Assembly: GCA_016720745.1 (NCBI GenBank)
Contig: JADKKA010000022.1
Coordinates: 930,001 to 994,000 of the forward strand
DNA: 64,000 nucleotides
Reading direction: 5' to 3'
DNA from: Chitinophagaceae bacterium
Lineage (GTDB): Bacteria; Bacteroidota; Bacteroidia; Chitinophagales; Chitinophagaceae
Each line of letters starts with the position of its first letter. Positions within the stretch are counted from its first letter, which is position 1. The position numbers were made by a program, and so were the translations under genes. Shown here in pieces: positions 8,779-17,066 of the stretch. The notes below the pieces were generated by a model. The model saw only the letters and a program-made list of their open reading frames with translations, was not told the DNA's origin and did not search any database.

Positions 8779-8897
8779 TAGCGCCAGTTCGTTATTTTTG
8801 AAGCTAAGATAAGAACAGTCGGAAAAGACAGCGGTATCAAATTCCCCTGAGCGATGCGTTCTGACCCATTTTGACCCAATTGACAGCCAAATTTAGC

Positions 8898-9428
8898 ATG
8901 ACAACAACCAATCAGCAATACGACCAGGTGATTCATTCTTCCAAGGACATTTTCCTGAATAAGGCGAAGGATTATGGAACGGCCTGGAGGGTTTTAAGAA
9001 CGATTTCCATCGTGGACCAGATATTTATCAAAGCACAACGAATCCGCACCATCCAGGAAAAAAAAGAACAAAAAGTGGCCGACGGGATCGCCGCAGAATT
9101 CAAAGGCATCATCAATTATGCAGTGATCGGATTGATACAGCTCCAGTTGGAATCAGATATCCGGGAAGAACTGGATATTGCTGAAGTAGAAAAATTATAC
9201 GACCAGCAGGTCAATACGGCCAAAACCCTGATGCAGGATAAAAACCATGACTACGGGGAAGCCTGGCGCAGCATGAGCCAGGAAAGTTTTACCGACCTGA
9301 TCCTGATGAAGCTGCAACGCATCCGTCAGATTCTGAATAATGAAGGCAAAACCATCATCAGCGAAGGAGTGGATGCCAACTATCTCGACATCATTAATTA
9401 CGCGGTATTCGCCTTAATACTATTGTAA
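8898..9428 (+). CDS. DUF1599 domain protein with an internal duplication
   Basis: A 176-residue protein. The ATG at 8898 is preferred over an upstream TTG at 8871 because it starts just ahead of the conserved region. It consists of two copies of the same module: KDYGTAW (24-30) to IINYAV (71-76), and HDYGEAW (117-123) to IINYAV (165-170), each with an RIR helix between. DUF1599 is also called nucleotide modification associated domain 1 because phage relatives sit beside base-modifying enzymes; its activity is not established. Here the context is chromosomal, directly upstream of a DoxX-like gene with a two-base gap, so the two are likely co-transcribed. Confidence 0.8.
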   Translation: MTTTNQQYDQVIHSSKDIFLNKAKDYGTAWRVLRTISIVDQIFIKAQRIRTIQEKKEQKVADGIAAEFKGIINYAVIGLIQLQLESDIREELDIAEVEKLYDQQVNTAKTLMQDKNHDYGEAWRSMSQESFTDLILMKLQRIRQILNNEGKTIISEGVDANYLDIINYAVFALILL

Positions 9429-9430
9429 AC

Positions 9431-10555
9431 ATGAAAATTGCTGTTCAAATCACCAGGGTTTTTGTAGGATTGCTGTTCATCTTCTCCGGACTGGTCAAGG
9501 CCAATGACCCCATGGGACTCAGCTATAAAATGCAGGAGTTTTTTGAGATATGGGGTATGCATTCCCTGAATGACTGGTCTTTGCTCCTCTCTGTGATCAT
9601 GAATGCTTTTGAAATCATTGCCGGCATCGCCCTTTTACTCGGATGGCGGATCAAACTTTTTATCTGGCTACTGCTGCTCCTGATTGTTTTCTTTACCTTC
9701 TTAACCGGTTATACCTATCTCACCGGTACACCCAAAAACTGTGGTTGTTTTGGCGATTGCCTGCCCATCACTTCTAAAACTTCTTTCGGGAAAGATGTGT
9801 TACTCACCATCCTCATCGGATTCCTTCTCTGGAAGCAACAGCTGATCAAACCCCTGTTCAAAGAAAAATGGTTGTATGGGGGCATGTTCATTGTAACCTT
9901 ACTGAGTTTCGGATTCCAGTGGTACACTTTGAAATACCTGCCGGTGGTGGATTGTCTGCCATTCAAAAAGGGGAATAATATTACGGAGAAAATGAAGATG
10001 CCGGCCAATGCCATACCGGATAGCACTGTCATCACTTTTGTTTACAAGAAAGAGGGCAAAGACATCGAGTTTACAGCCGATCAGTTCCCGGCTGATTTTA
10101 ATGCGGACACCTATAAATTCGTCAGCCGCTACGATAAACTGATCCGGAAAGGCAAAAACAATGAGCCACCCATCAAGGGCTTTGTGCTTTCCGGCGATAC
10201 AAATACTGATTCCACTGCCTTTGTTCTGGAACAACCCAGGGCCGTTTTACTATTTATTGAGAATTTTAAAAAAGCGGGCAATGCCTGGAAAAAAGGATTT
10301 GCCAAAGTGGCGGATCATGCAAAATCCAGACAAATACCTGTCTTTATCATTACAGCAGAACCTGCAAAAGCCATCACAGAAACAGCAGGTACCGTTTTTG
10401 CCGGCAGTCAGGTATTCAAATGTGATTATAAAGTTATCGAAACGGCTTCCAGGGCACCAGTCACTGCTTACCTGATTGAAAAAGGGACCATAAAAGGCAA
10501 ATGGAGTAGTCCCTGTTTTTCATCGGCCGCCAGTCATATCAGCAAATTGCCATAA
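9431..10555 (+). CDS. BT_3928-type DoxX/MauE-like membrane protein
   Basis: A 374-residue protein starting two bases after the DUF1599 gene. The N-terminal 130 residues carry four membrane segments of the DoxX/MauE type, beginning ITRVFVGLLFIFSGLVKAND; NCGCFGDC lies after the third. A fifth segment lies near residues 140-160. The remaining 200 residues are soluble, with a region (GNAWKKGFAKVADHAKSRQI) that looks like a degenerate thioredoxin-fold segment, so a redox role is possible but unproven. The architecture matches the BT_3928 family of Bacteroidota. It is followed by a permease gene after 18 bases. Confidence 0.8.
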   Translation: MKIAVQITRVFVGLLFIFSGLVKANDPMGLSYKMQEFFEIWGMHSLNDWSLLLSVIMNAFEIIAGIALLLGWRIKLFIWLLLLLIVFFTFLTGYTYLTGTPKNCGCFGDCLPITSKTSFGKDVLLTILIGFLLWKQQLIKPLFKEKWLYGGMFIVTLLSFGFQWYTLKYLPVVDCLPFKKGNNITEKMKMPANAIPDSTVITFVYKKEGKDIEFTADQFPADFNADTYKFVSRYDKLIRKGKNNEPPIKGFVLSGDTNTDSTAFVLEQPRAVLLFIENFKKAGNAWKKGFAKVADHAKSRQIPVFIITAEPAKAITETAGTVFAGSQVFKCDYKVIETASRAPVTAYLIEKGTIKGKWSSPCFSSAASHISKLP

Positions 10556-10573
10556 CAGGAATCAATCGCCACC

Positions 10574-11638
10574 ATGCTCAAATACATCACCAAAAAATTA
10601 GCCTATGGATTGCTGGTGCTGGCAGGAGTGGTGGTGCTGGTGTTTTTTCTTTTCCAGGGTTTTGGAGATCCTTCAAGAATGGTGGCCGGGCAAAGCAGTG
10701 ATTCCACTACCCAGGCCAATATTAAAAAAGAATTGTACCTGATTGATGAAGCAGGAAAACCCATTTCCCGCTTCAGGCAATTCCTTTTATATCTGAATGA
10801 TGTTTCCCCGATAGCTTTTCACAGCAGTGCCGAGATCAGTCAGAAAAACCTGAAAGGATTTTTTTTCGGCGGAAAAAATAAGTTTGGGTTTAAAATTCCT
10901 TACCTGCGAAAATCTTACCAGAGCAAGCGGCCGGTTTGGAATATTCTGGTGAAGGCCCTTCCCGGTACCCTGATGCTGGCCATCGCTGCCATGCTCATTG
11001 CTGTCTTAATTGGAATTCCATTGGGGGTGATTGCTGCGGTTAAAAAAGATACCTGGCTGGATACCTCCGCCGTTTTCTCCAGTATTGTGGGAATTTCTGC
11101 ACCTTCATTTTTTATGGGGATCATCATGGTTTACATTTTTGGTTTCCTGCTGAGCGACTGGACCGGTTTACATATTGCAGGGAACTGGTTTGCAATTGAT
11201 GACGAAGGACAAAGAAGGCTTTCCTTACAGAATCTTGTCTTGCCCGCTGTAACCCTGGGTATTCGTCCCCTCGCTATTATTACTCAGCTAACGAGGAGTG
11301 CCATGCTTGATGTACTCGATCAGGATTATATCCGCACGGCCTATGCAAAAGGTTTGAGTAAACGTACTGTGATCTGGAAACATGGCTTACGCAATGCATT
11401 GAATCCGGTGATCACTGCTGTTACCGGCTGGTTTGCTGAATTGCTGGCCGGTGCATTCTTTGTTGAATATATTTTTGGCTGGCAGGGGATTGGGAAAGTA
11501 ACTGTTGATGCCCTTGAAAAACTGGATTATCCTGTTGTGATGGGATCAGTACTGGTATCAGCCACTTTTTTCATACTCATCAATATACTGGCCGATATTC
11601 TATATGGCGTAGTAGATCCCAGAGTCAGGATTAATTAG
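10574..11638 (+). CDS. ABC transporter permease, OppB/DppB type
   Basis: A 354-residue inner-membrane permease of the binding-protein-dependent peptide/nickel family. TM1 covers about residues 9-29, then comes a periplasmic loop to about 125, and five further membrane segments. The cytoplasmic EAA loop that docks the ATPase is clear: RTAYAKGLSKRTVIWKHGLR near residues 254-273, followed by NALNPV and GWQGIG. An importer of this type needs a second permease, two ATPases and a binding protein, none of which is in the surrounding genes, so partners must be elsewhere. Likely co-transcribed with the upstream DoxX-like gene and the acyltransferase. Confidence 0.85.
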   Translation: MLKYITKKLAYGLLVLAGVVVLVFFLFQGFGDPSRMVAGQSSDSTTQANIKKELYLIDEAGKPISRFRQFLLYLNDVSPIAFHSSAEISQKNLKGFFFGGKNKFGFKIPYLRKSYQSKRPVWNILVKALPGTLMLAIAAMLIAVLIGIPLGVIAAVKKDTWLDTSAVFSSIVGISAPSFFMGIIMVYIFGFLLSDWTGLHIAGNWFAIDDEGQRRLSLQNLVLPAVTLGIRPLAIITQLTRSAMLDVLDQDYIRTAYAKGLSKRTVIWKHGLRNALNPVITAVTGWFAELLAGAFFVEYIFGWQGIGKVTVDALEKLDYPVVMGSVLVSATFFILINILADILYGVVDPRVRIN

Positions 11639-11648
11639 CAGAAAACCC

Positions 11649-12782
11649 ATGCAAGCATCCGGCAGAATATCCAATCTCGATGGTCTTCGCTTTCTGGCTG
11701 CTGCCGTGGTGGCCATTTGCCATTTTGATATTATCAAAGCATCCTACGGACTGGAAAGAACAGGCTGGCGCTTTTTTAGTAATTCCGCACAGATGGCGGT
11801 CAGTTTCTTTTTTGTGCTGAGTGGTTTTCTGATCACTTATCTTTTACTGAAAGAAAAATATGCCAGTCATGATAATCGTTTCCGTCTGTTTCAATTCTAT
11901 GGAAAAAGAATCAGACGAATCTGGCCATTGTATTATTTGTTACTCCTGCTCAGCTTTTTTGCTTTTCCAAAAATTGAAGGATTACACAGTGCTGAAGTAT
12001 TGACAAATGATCTTCATTTAAAAAGGCTGACCGGATACCTTGTCTGGTTACCGAATTATACGGAGTACCAATATGGCCCGCAACCCTTTCTCGGACAAAC
12101 CTGGTCGCTGGCGGTGGAAGAATTCTTTTATTTATTTTTCCCGATCGGACTTTATTTCGTCAAAAGGAAAAATGTACGCAGGTACTTCTTCCTGCTTATT
12201 TTTTTGTCACTGCTCCTGACTGTGCTCGTGTATTTGCTGAACAGTTACAGTCGGCTTTCTGCTGATGTTAAAAGTGTATTGTATGTGATTGCCGATAAAT
12301 ACCGGATCTATGCTTTTGGTGCCGGCGCCCTCGTGGCCTGGGTGCTGCTCAATAAAGATCATATCAGGGGGAGATGGTTGCTGTTCATCCGGCAAAAAGG
12401 AATGGCCCTTGGTCTGAGCATATTGTTAACATTCCTGGTGCTTGGCGGAATTACATTTTCCTGGATCACCCAACAGGTATATGCGTTCTTGTTTTCGCTG
12501 TTGATTTTATCGCTCGTGTCATCCGGTATCCGGTTTGCCCTGCTCAATCACCGGGTCATGCTGTACCTTGGAAAAATATCTTATGGGATTTATATGCTGC
12601 ATCCAATTGCCATTGTGATTTGTCTGCAACTAAGTAACCATTTTTTGCCGTTTGGCATGATGGGTGAAATACTCCTGGTCATTGCCAGTATGCTGGTAAC
12701 AGTACTGCTCTCAGCTTTGTCTTATGAACTGATGGAAAAACATTTTCTGAAAGGAAGGAAAAGAGAAAGGGTTACTGAATAA
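11649..12782 (+). CDS. Acyltransferase family 3 membrane protein (OafA/YrhL-like)
   Basis: A 377-residue polytopic protein, ten bases after the permease. It starts with the family signature NLDGLRFLAAAVVAICHFD, which contains the conserved His, followed by FFFVLSGFLITYLLL, a KRIRRIWPLYY cluster and GQTWSLAVEEFFYLFFP. About ten membrane segments are predicted by eye. Members transfer acetyl or other acyl groups to sugars of surface polysaccharides or antibiotics; the acceptor here is unknown. The 3' end overlaps the convergent DUF721 gene by 11 bases. Confidence 0.85.
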   Translation: MQASGRISNLDGLRFLAAAVVAICHFDIIKASYGLERTGWRFFSNSAQMAVSFFFVLSGFLITYLLLKEKYASHDNRFRLFQFYGKRIRRIWPLYYLLLLLSFFAFPKIEGLHSAEVLTNDLHLKRLTGYLVWLPNYTEYQYGPQPFLGQTWSLAVEEFFYLFFPIGLYFVKRKNVRRYFFLLIFLSLLLTVLVYLLNSYSRLSADVKSVLYVIADKYRIYAFGAGALVAWVLLNKDHIRGRWLLFIRQKGMALGLSILLTFLVLGGITFSWITQQVYAFLFSLLILSLVSSGIRFALLNHRVMLYLGKISYGIYMLHPIAIVICLQLSNHFLPFGMMGEILLVIASMLVTVLLSALSYELMEKHFLKGRKRERVTE

Positions 12783-13053
12783 TCACTTCGTTAATCACTT
12801 TCTGGTGAAGGGCCTCATTCACTCTTTGTTTGATCTTTTCTTTCTGGTATTTCAGTTCATTTTTCAGCGGGGCCACATGGGTGGTAATGATGAGTTTATC
12901 GCCAATGATCTGGAGTTTATCCGTATACCGGGCAACGGTTTTTCCCATGATATCCTCCCATACATCTTCGATCTGCAGGGCCTGTATACCGCCCTTCAGC
13001 CGGCTACGGCGGAGAAATTCCTGCATGGCTTCACTGATCGAATATTCACCCAT
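12772..13053 (-). CDS. DUF721 (DciA-like) protein
   Basis: A 93-residue DUF721 protein: EYSISEAMQEFLRRSRL, then VWEDIMGKTVARYTDKL and LIITTHVAPLKNELKYQKE. DUF721 includes DciA, which helps load the replicative helicase in bacteria lacking DnaC. This short form is normal in Bacteroidota, and its place beside recF is a conserved arrangement. It is preceded by recF on the same strand, with a 130-base spacer made of an A/T-rich inverted repeat. Confidence 0.8.
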   Translation of the reverse strand: MGEYSISEAMQEFLRRSRLKGGIQALQIEDVWEDIMGKTVARYTDKLQIIGDKLIITTHVAPLKNELKYQKEKIKQRVNEALHQKVINEVIIQ

Positions 13054-13074
13054 GATACAAAGTTAGTGGTTGTA

Positions 13075-13171
13075 AAATTGAAAGTTTAAAATTGAAAGCT
13101 AATTCCCACGAAAGGGGAGAGGGAAAATGAAATAGTTAATCCTTCAATTCAACATTCAAAATTTATAATTC
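13075..13171. repeat. A/T-rich word-like inverted repeat between recF and the DUF721 gene
   Basis: The left arm has two AAATTGAAAG units (13075-13098). The right arm has CTTCAATTC, ATTCAAAATT and AATTCAAAAT (13142-13178), roughly complementary to the left. About 43 bases of unrelated sequence lie between. It fills the whole spacer. Confidence 0.6.
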
Positions 13172-13183
13172 AAAATAATTAAA

Positions 13184-14266
13184 TCAAACCCCGATTATCT
13201 CAAAACCAATTCCCAAATGTTTAAGTTGGGCAGTTAAGCGCACCGGATCGGTATCGGTGATAAACACCTGTCCGTCATTTTCCACACAAACCTTGTGCAG
13301 CAGATTGGCAATTCTTTGTTCGTCTAATTTTTCAAACACATCATCCAGCAGCAGGAGGGGGGCAAAGCCCTTTTCCTTGCGAAGAATCTCCATTTCTGCC
13401 AGTTTAAGGGCAAAGAGCAGACTCTTTCTTTGTCCCTGTGAAGCAATTTGTTTAAAAGGCTGACTCCCCATTTGAATATCAAGTTCATCCTTATGAATCC
13501 CGGAAACAGTGCGTTGGGTATAAAGGTCTTTTTGCCGGTTCGCCTGTAGTAAAGTTGTCATGTTTTGTTCTATCAATTCTGATTCATAAAACAGATTGAC
13601 GGGCTCCGTTTTACCGGCGATTTCTTTATACAGGTGTACAACAACAGGTAAAAATTGGGTCAGGAATGATTTTCTTTTTTCAAATATCAAATCACCCGGT
13701 GCCGCCAGTTGTTCGTCCAGCACCTCCAGCAGTTTTTCATTTCGGTTGCCGCTGTCGGCAAATGACTTGAGCAGGGAATTTCGCTGTAGCAGGACTTTTG
13801 AATAGGTAATCAGGGCCTGTAGGTAATCCGCATCCAGCTGGGATAGGAGGGCATCCAGGAATTTCCGGCGAAATTCACTGCTGCCGGTGATCAGGGAAGC
13901 ATCATCCGGGGCAATTACTACGGCAGGGTAACGGCCGATATGCCTGGAAAATTTATCATAAGCGGTCTCATTGACCAGGAATTCCTTGCGGCCCGTTTCC
14001 CGCAGGATACAAACTGCCTTTTCCTCTTCCTGTTCCGTACTGAACTGGCCTTCGATCCGGAATCCGGAAGCGCCATGCAATACATGACCGGCATCAAGCC
14101 GGCCAAAATAACTCCGTGTAAAACAGAGATAATGAATGGCATCCAGGAGGTTAGTCTTACCGGCTCCATTACTCCCGCAAATACCGGTCACCCTTTCCGT
14201 GAAGCGGAATTGGCGGTGCTGATAGTTTTTGAACTGAAGCAGGGATATTTGCTGAAGGCGAAGCAT
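13184..14266 (-). CDS. recF: DNA replication and repair protein RecF
   Basis: A 360-residue SMC-like ATPase that helps load RecA onto gapped DNA. The ATG at 14266 is chosen since it gives the standard RecF start, LRLQQISLLQFKNYQ; the frame extends further but that part is not RecF-like. Walker A GSNGAGKTNLLD is at residues 31-42, the ABC signature-like ASQGQRKSLLFALKLAE is near 280, and Walker B LLLLDDVFEKLDEQR near 308. Full family length with no breaks. It is divergent from pdhA and shares a strand with the downstream DUF721 gene. Confidence 0.93.
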   Translation of the reverse strand: MLRLQQISLLQFKNYQHRQFRFTERVTGICGSNGAGKTNLLDAIHYLCFTRSYFGRLDAGHVLHGASGFRIEGQFSTEQEEEKAVCILRETGRKEFLVNETAYDKFSRHIGRYPAVVIAPDDASLITGSSEFRRKFLDALLSQLDADYLQALITYSKVLLQRNSLLKSFADSGNRNEKLLEVLDEQLAAPGDLIFEKRKSFLTQFLPVVVHLYKEIAGKTEPVNLFYESELIEQNMTTLLQANRQKDLYTQRTVSGIHKDELDIQMGSQPFKQIASQGQRKSLLFALKLAEMEILRKEKGFAPLLLLDDVFEKLDEQRIANLLHKVCVENDGQVFITDTDPVRLTAQLKHLGIGFEIIGV

Positions 14267-14390
14267 AGCAGCTGCAAGATAACGGCATTGCCCCTTGCAA
14301 CGGACGGGGGCGGAGGGATTTGTCACCTAATACCGTAAGAATCAAAAATCTGCGTTCCAAAATAAGCTGTGAAATTTGACATTTTCCCCT

Positions 14391-14398
14391 TATTTTTG
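14391..14398 (+). promoter_or_regulatory. -7 promoter box of the pdhA operon
   Basis: TATTTTTG matches TAnnTTTG exactly. Transcription should begin near 14403, which is the base of the hairpin described next. This places the translation start downstream, at GTG 14439. Confidence 0.5.
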
Positions 14399-14403
14399 CG
14401 CTC

Positions 14404-14434
14404 CCCGAAGGGGTCCTTCGGGCAAATTTTTTTA
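14404..14434 (+). promoter_or_regulatory. Terminator-like hairpin in the pdhA leader
   Basis: Perfect eight-base stem CCCGAAGG / CCTTCGGG with loop GGT, followed by CAAATTTTTTT. It looks like an intrinsic terminator but sits between the -7 box and the start codon, so it could be an attenuator or a 5' stabilising structure. Confidence 0.5.
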
Positions 14435-14438
14435 TACG

Positions 14439-15434
14439 GTGGCCGTAAAATTTTCCAAAGAAACTTATTTGTACTGGTATGAGCTCATGCAGCTGATACG
14501 TCAGTTCGAACTAGCAGCCGAAGAAAAGTATAAAATGGAAGGGAAGATCCGTGGTTTCTTCCATGCCTATATCGGGCAGGAAGCCATCGCAGCAGGATGT
14601 ATGACTGCTACTAAACCAGGTGACCTTTTTATTACCGCCTACCGCGACCACGGTTTGGCGATTGCCAAAGGGGTATCTGTCAACAGCTGTATGGCTGAAC
14701 TCTATGGCAAAGCAACCGGTTGTGCCAAAGGCAAGGGAGGCAGTATGCACTTCTTTGGTAAGGATGTAAATTTCTATGGCGGACATGGTATCGTTGGTGC
14801 GCAGATCGGGACAGGTGCCGGACTGGCATTTGCCGAACAGTACCGCGGTACGGATAATGTAGTGCTTTGCTTTTTCGGTGATGGCGCTGCCCGTCAGGGG
14901 ATGTTGCATGAAACCTTTAACCTGGCCATGCTCTGGAAACTCCCGGTGATCTTTATTTGCGAGAACAATAACTATGCAATGGGTACCTCTATTGAGCGTA
15001 CTTCCAACGTGATTGATATTTATAAACTGGCGGATGCTTATGAAATGCCGGCCGATACCATCGACGGGATGACGCCAGAAACGGTGCACGAAGGCATCAG
15101 CCGTGCTGTGACCCGTGCACGTGAAAAAGGCGGACCCACATTGCTGGAGATCAAAACTTACCGTTACAAAGGACATTCGATCAGTGATCCCCAGAAATAC
15201 CGTACCAAGGAAGAAGTAGATGAATACAAAGGCAGAGATCCGCTGACACAGGTTGTAAGTACCATGCTCACGGGTAAAATGTCTTCCCAGGAAGAGATTG
15301 ATGCGATCAATCTGCGGGTGGATGCTATCGTGGCTGAATCATTAACATTCGCTGAGGAAAGCCCCTGGCCGGATGATAGTGAAGTATTGAAAGATGTATA
15401 CGTAGATGCGAATTATCCCTTTATTGTAGACTAA
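14439..15434 (+). CDS. pdhA: Pyruvate dehydrogenase E1 component, alpha subunit
   Basis: A 331-residue E1-alpha, using GTG at 14439, which gives the expected AVKFSKETYLYWYELM start; an upstream ATG at 14376 would precede the -7 box. It binds thiamine diphosphate through GDGAARQG (147-154) and ENNNYAMGT (175-183), and has the phosphorylation-loop-like region SISDPQKYRTKEE. Together with E1-beta it decarboxylates pyruvate to feed acetyl-CoA synthesis. The beta subunit and E2 genes are not adjacent. It heads an apparent operon with a TPR protein, ribH, a lipoprotein and a LutA-like protein. Confidence 0.92.
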   Translation: MAVKFSKETYLYWYELMQLIRQFELAAEEKYKMEGKIRGFFHAYIGQEAIAAGCMTATKPGDLFITAYRDHGLAIAKGVSVNSCMAELYGKATGCAKGKGGSMHFFGKDVNFYGGHGIVGAQIGTGAGLAFAEQYRGTDNVVLCFFGDGAARQGMLHETFNLAMLWKLPVIFICENNNYAMGTSIERTSNVIDIYKLADAYEMPADTIDGMTPETVHEGISRAVTRAREKGGPTLLEIKTYRYKGHSISDPQKYRTKEEVDEYKGRDPLTQVVSTMLTGKMSSQEEIDAINLRVDAIVAESLTFAEESPWPDDSEVLKDVYVDANYPFIVD

Positions 15435-15457
15435 TCATTGTAAACTGAAAATAACGT

Positions 15458-16147
15458 ATGGCAGACAAGCAAAATGTGAAGGAATTTGATGAGCAGGTGG
15501 CAATCGCCAAAGCAAAAGATTTCTGGAGCAAATATGGCAAACTCACTTCGATCATCAGTGTGGTCGTTATCTTACTGGCCGGTGGCTGGTATGCATACCG
15601 CAATTTTGTTCAAAAACCCAAAGAAGTAAAAGCTACTGAATCCATGTTCAAGGCAGAAGAGTATTATCGCCAGGATTCAGTTGTGAAAGCACTGAACGGC
15701 GACGGACAGTACTGGGGTTTTCTGAAAGTGATTGATAAATATGGTGGTACCAAGGCTGGCAATATGGCCAGTTTTTATGCAGGTAGCTGCTATATCAAAC
15801 TGAATGAAAATGATAAGGCAGTAAAGTATCTTAAAAAATTCAGTTCCTCATCCAAGCCTTTGCAGTCAAGAGCTTATAAACTCCTGGGTGATGCTTATGC
15901 AGATCTGGGTAAAAATGCAGATGCCCTCAGCTATTATAAAAAAGCAGCCGCTGCCTTTGAAAAAGACGAAGCATTTGCAGCTGATTGTTTGTACATGGCC
16001 GCCTACCTGGCTCAAAAAACCATGAACGATTCTAAAACAGCTACCGCTCTTTATAAAGAACTGAAAGAAAAATTCCCTAAAACCCAGCAGGCTTTTGATG
16101 CCGATAACAATCTGGCGCAGATGGGCGTTTACAGTACCGATAAATAA
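15458..16147 (+). CDS. TPR-containing single-pass membrane protein
   Basis: A 229-residue protein with a short cytoplasmic N-terminus, one membrane helix (about residues 29-48, ISVVVILLAGGWYAYRNF) and an extracytoplasmic part with tetratricopeptide-like repeats, for example AGSCYIKLNENDKAVKYLKK, LLGDAYADLGKNADALSYYK and AAYLAQKTMNDSKTATALYK. The arrangement recalls YfgM-type proteins that work with periplasmic chaperones; that link is inference. It lies 23 bases after pdhA and three bases before ribH. Confidence 0.75.
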   Translation: MADKQNVKEFDEQVAIAKAKDFWSKYGKLTSIISVVVILLAGGWYAYRNFVQKPKEVKATESMFKAEEYYRQDSVVKALNGDGQYWGFLKVIDKYGGTKAGNMASFYAGSCYIKLNENDKAVKYLKKFSSSSKPLQSRAYKLLGDAYADLGKNADALSYYKKAAAAFEKDEAFAADCLYMAAYLAQKTMNDSKTATALYKELKEKFPKTQQAFDADNNLAQMGVYSTDK

Positions 16148-16150
16148 ATT

Positions 16151-16636
16151 ATGGCGGATATCAATAACAGCAAATTATTGCAAACCAGTACGGGCATTCT
16201 TAAAAAGGATGCCTGTGTTGTTTTGGTGAAAACAGAATGGAATGCCGCTATTACTGATGAACTGGAATCAGGCTGCAGAAAGGAACTGGAAAGACTGGGT
16301 GTGAAAAAAATAAATACCCTGACTGTTCCCGGTGCTTTTGAAATTCCATTTGCTATCAAACAGCATTGGGAAGAGACCGGAAAAAAGAAACGGGCGGATG
16401 CGTATATTGCTATTGGATGTGTGATCAAAGGAGATACCCCGCATTTCGACTATGTATGCCAGGCGGTAACCGATGGGGTGCTGCAGTTGAACCTGCTTTT
16501 GCCGGTTCCCAGCATTTTTGCCGTGCTGACAGTGAACAATGAAGAACAGGCCCGGGAGAGAATGGGCGGTAAACATGGTCATAAAGGCGTGGAAGCAGCA
16601 GTCACTGCCCTGAAAATGATCAACCTGAAAAAATAA
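16151..16636 (+). CDS. ribH: 6,7-dimethyl-8-ribityllumazine synthase
   Basis: A 161-residue lumazine synthase, the penultimate step of riboflavin synthesis, joining 5-amino-6-ribitylaminouracil with dihydroxybutanone phosphate. Active-site features are VPGAFEIPFAIKQ, CVIKGDTPHFDYVCQ containing the catalytic His region, DGVLQLNLLLPVPSIFAVLT, and the final NKxG-like GGKHGHKGVEAA. It is usually a 60-subunit or decameric assembly. No other riboflavin genes are nearby and there is no FMN riboswitch in front; expression depends on the pdhA operon. Confidence 0.94.
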   Translation: MADINNSKLLQTSTGILKKDACVVLVKTEWNAAITDELESGCRKELERLGVKKINTLTVPGAFEIPFAIKQHWEETGKKKRADAYIAIGCVIKGDTPHFDYVCQAVTDGVLQLNLLLPVPSIFAVLTVNNEEQARERMGGKHGHKGVEAAVTALKMINLKK

Positions 16637-16638
16637 AA

Positions 16639-17061
16639 ATGTTCAATATGAGAGTATTATTTATCACCGCCCTTTTTTTTACACTCGCCTGTAATAATAA
16701 AAAACAGGACAATCCTGAAACAGAAACCGGAAAAGATACATCAGCTGTCACCGCACCCGTGAACGAAGAACCCATGCCAGTGGCCAAAGAAGCAAGTGTA
16801 ACGGATACCCTGCTCACCATTCCGTTTATCATCAAGAGTAATAATTATATCGATTCATTCAGCAATCATCGTCATGGCATTGCTTTTATGACCGATACAA
16901 CCGCCCAGGCCTTCCTGGTAAAGGCGGGATATAATGGTGCTGATCGTTTTGAAACCTATTATGATTTCGAGATCGACAGAAATAGCGGAGAAATCAAAGT
17001 GATGGATCCGGTTGAAGGAGATTATATTCCATTGAAAACTTATCTCAAAAACAACCAATAA
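16639..17061 (+). CDS. Hypothetical lipoprotein
   Basis: A 140-residue protein with a lipobox TLAC at about Cys18. Start codons at 16639 or 16648 are both possible, and either gives a good signal. After a Lys/Thr/Glu-rich linker, residues 50-140 form a small domain (IPFIIKSNNYIDSFSNHRHG and ETYYDFEIDRNSGEIKVMDP). I do not recognise the family. It lies two bases after ribH and five before the LutA-like gene, so it belongs to the operon. Confidence 0.7.
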   Translation: MFNMRVLFITALFFTLACNNKKQDNPETETGKDTSAVTAPVNEEPMPVAKEASVTDTLLTIPFIIKSNNYIDSFSNHRHGIAFMTDTTAQAFLVKAGYNGADRFETYYDFEIDRNSGEIKVMDPVEGDYIPLKTYLKNNQ

Positions 17062-17066
17062 TACCG

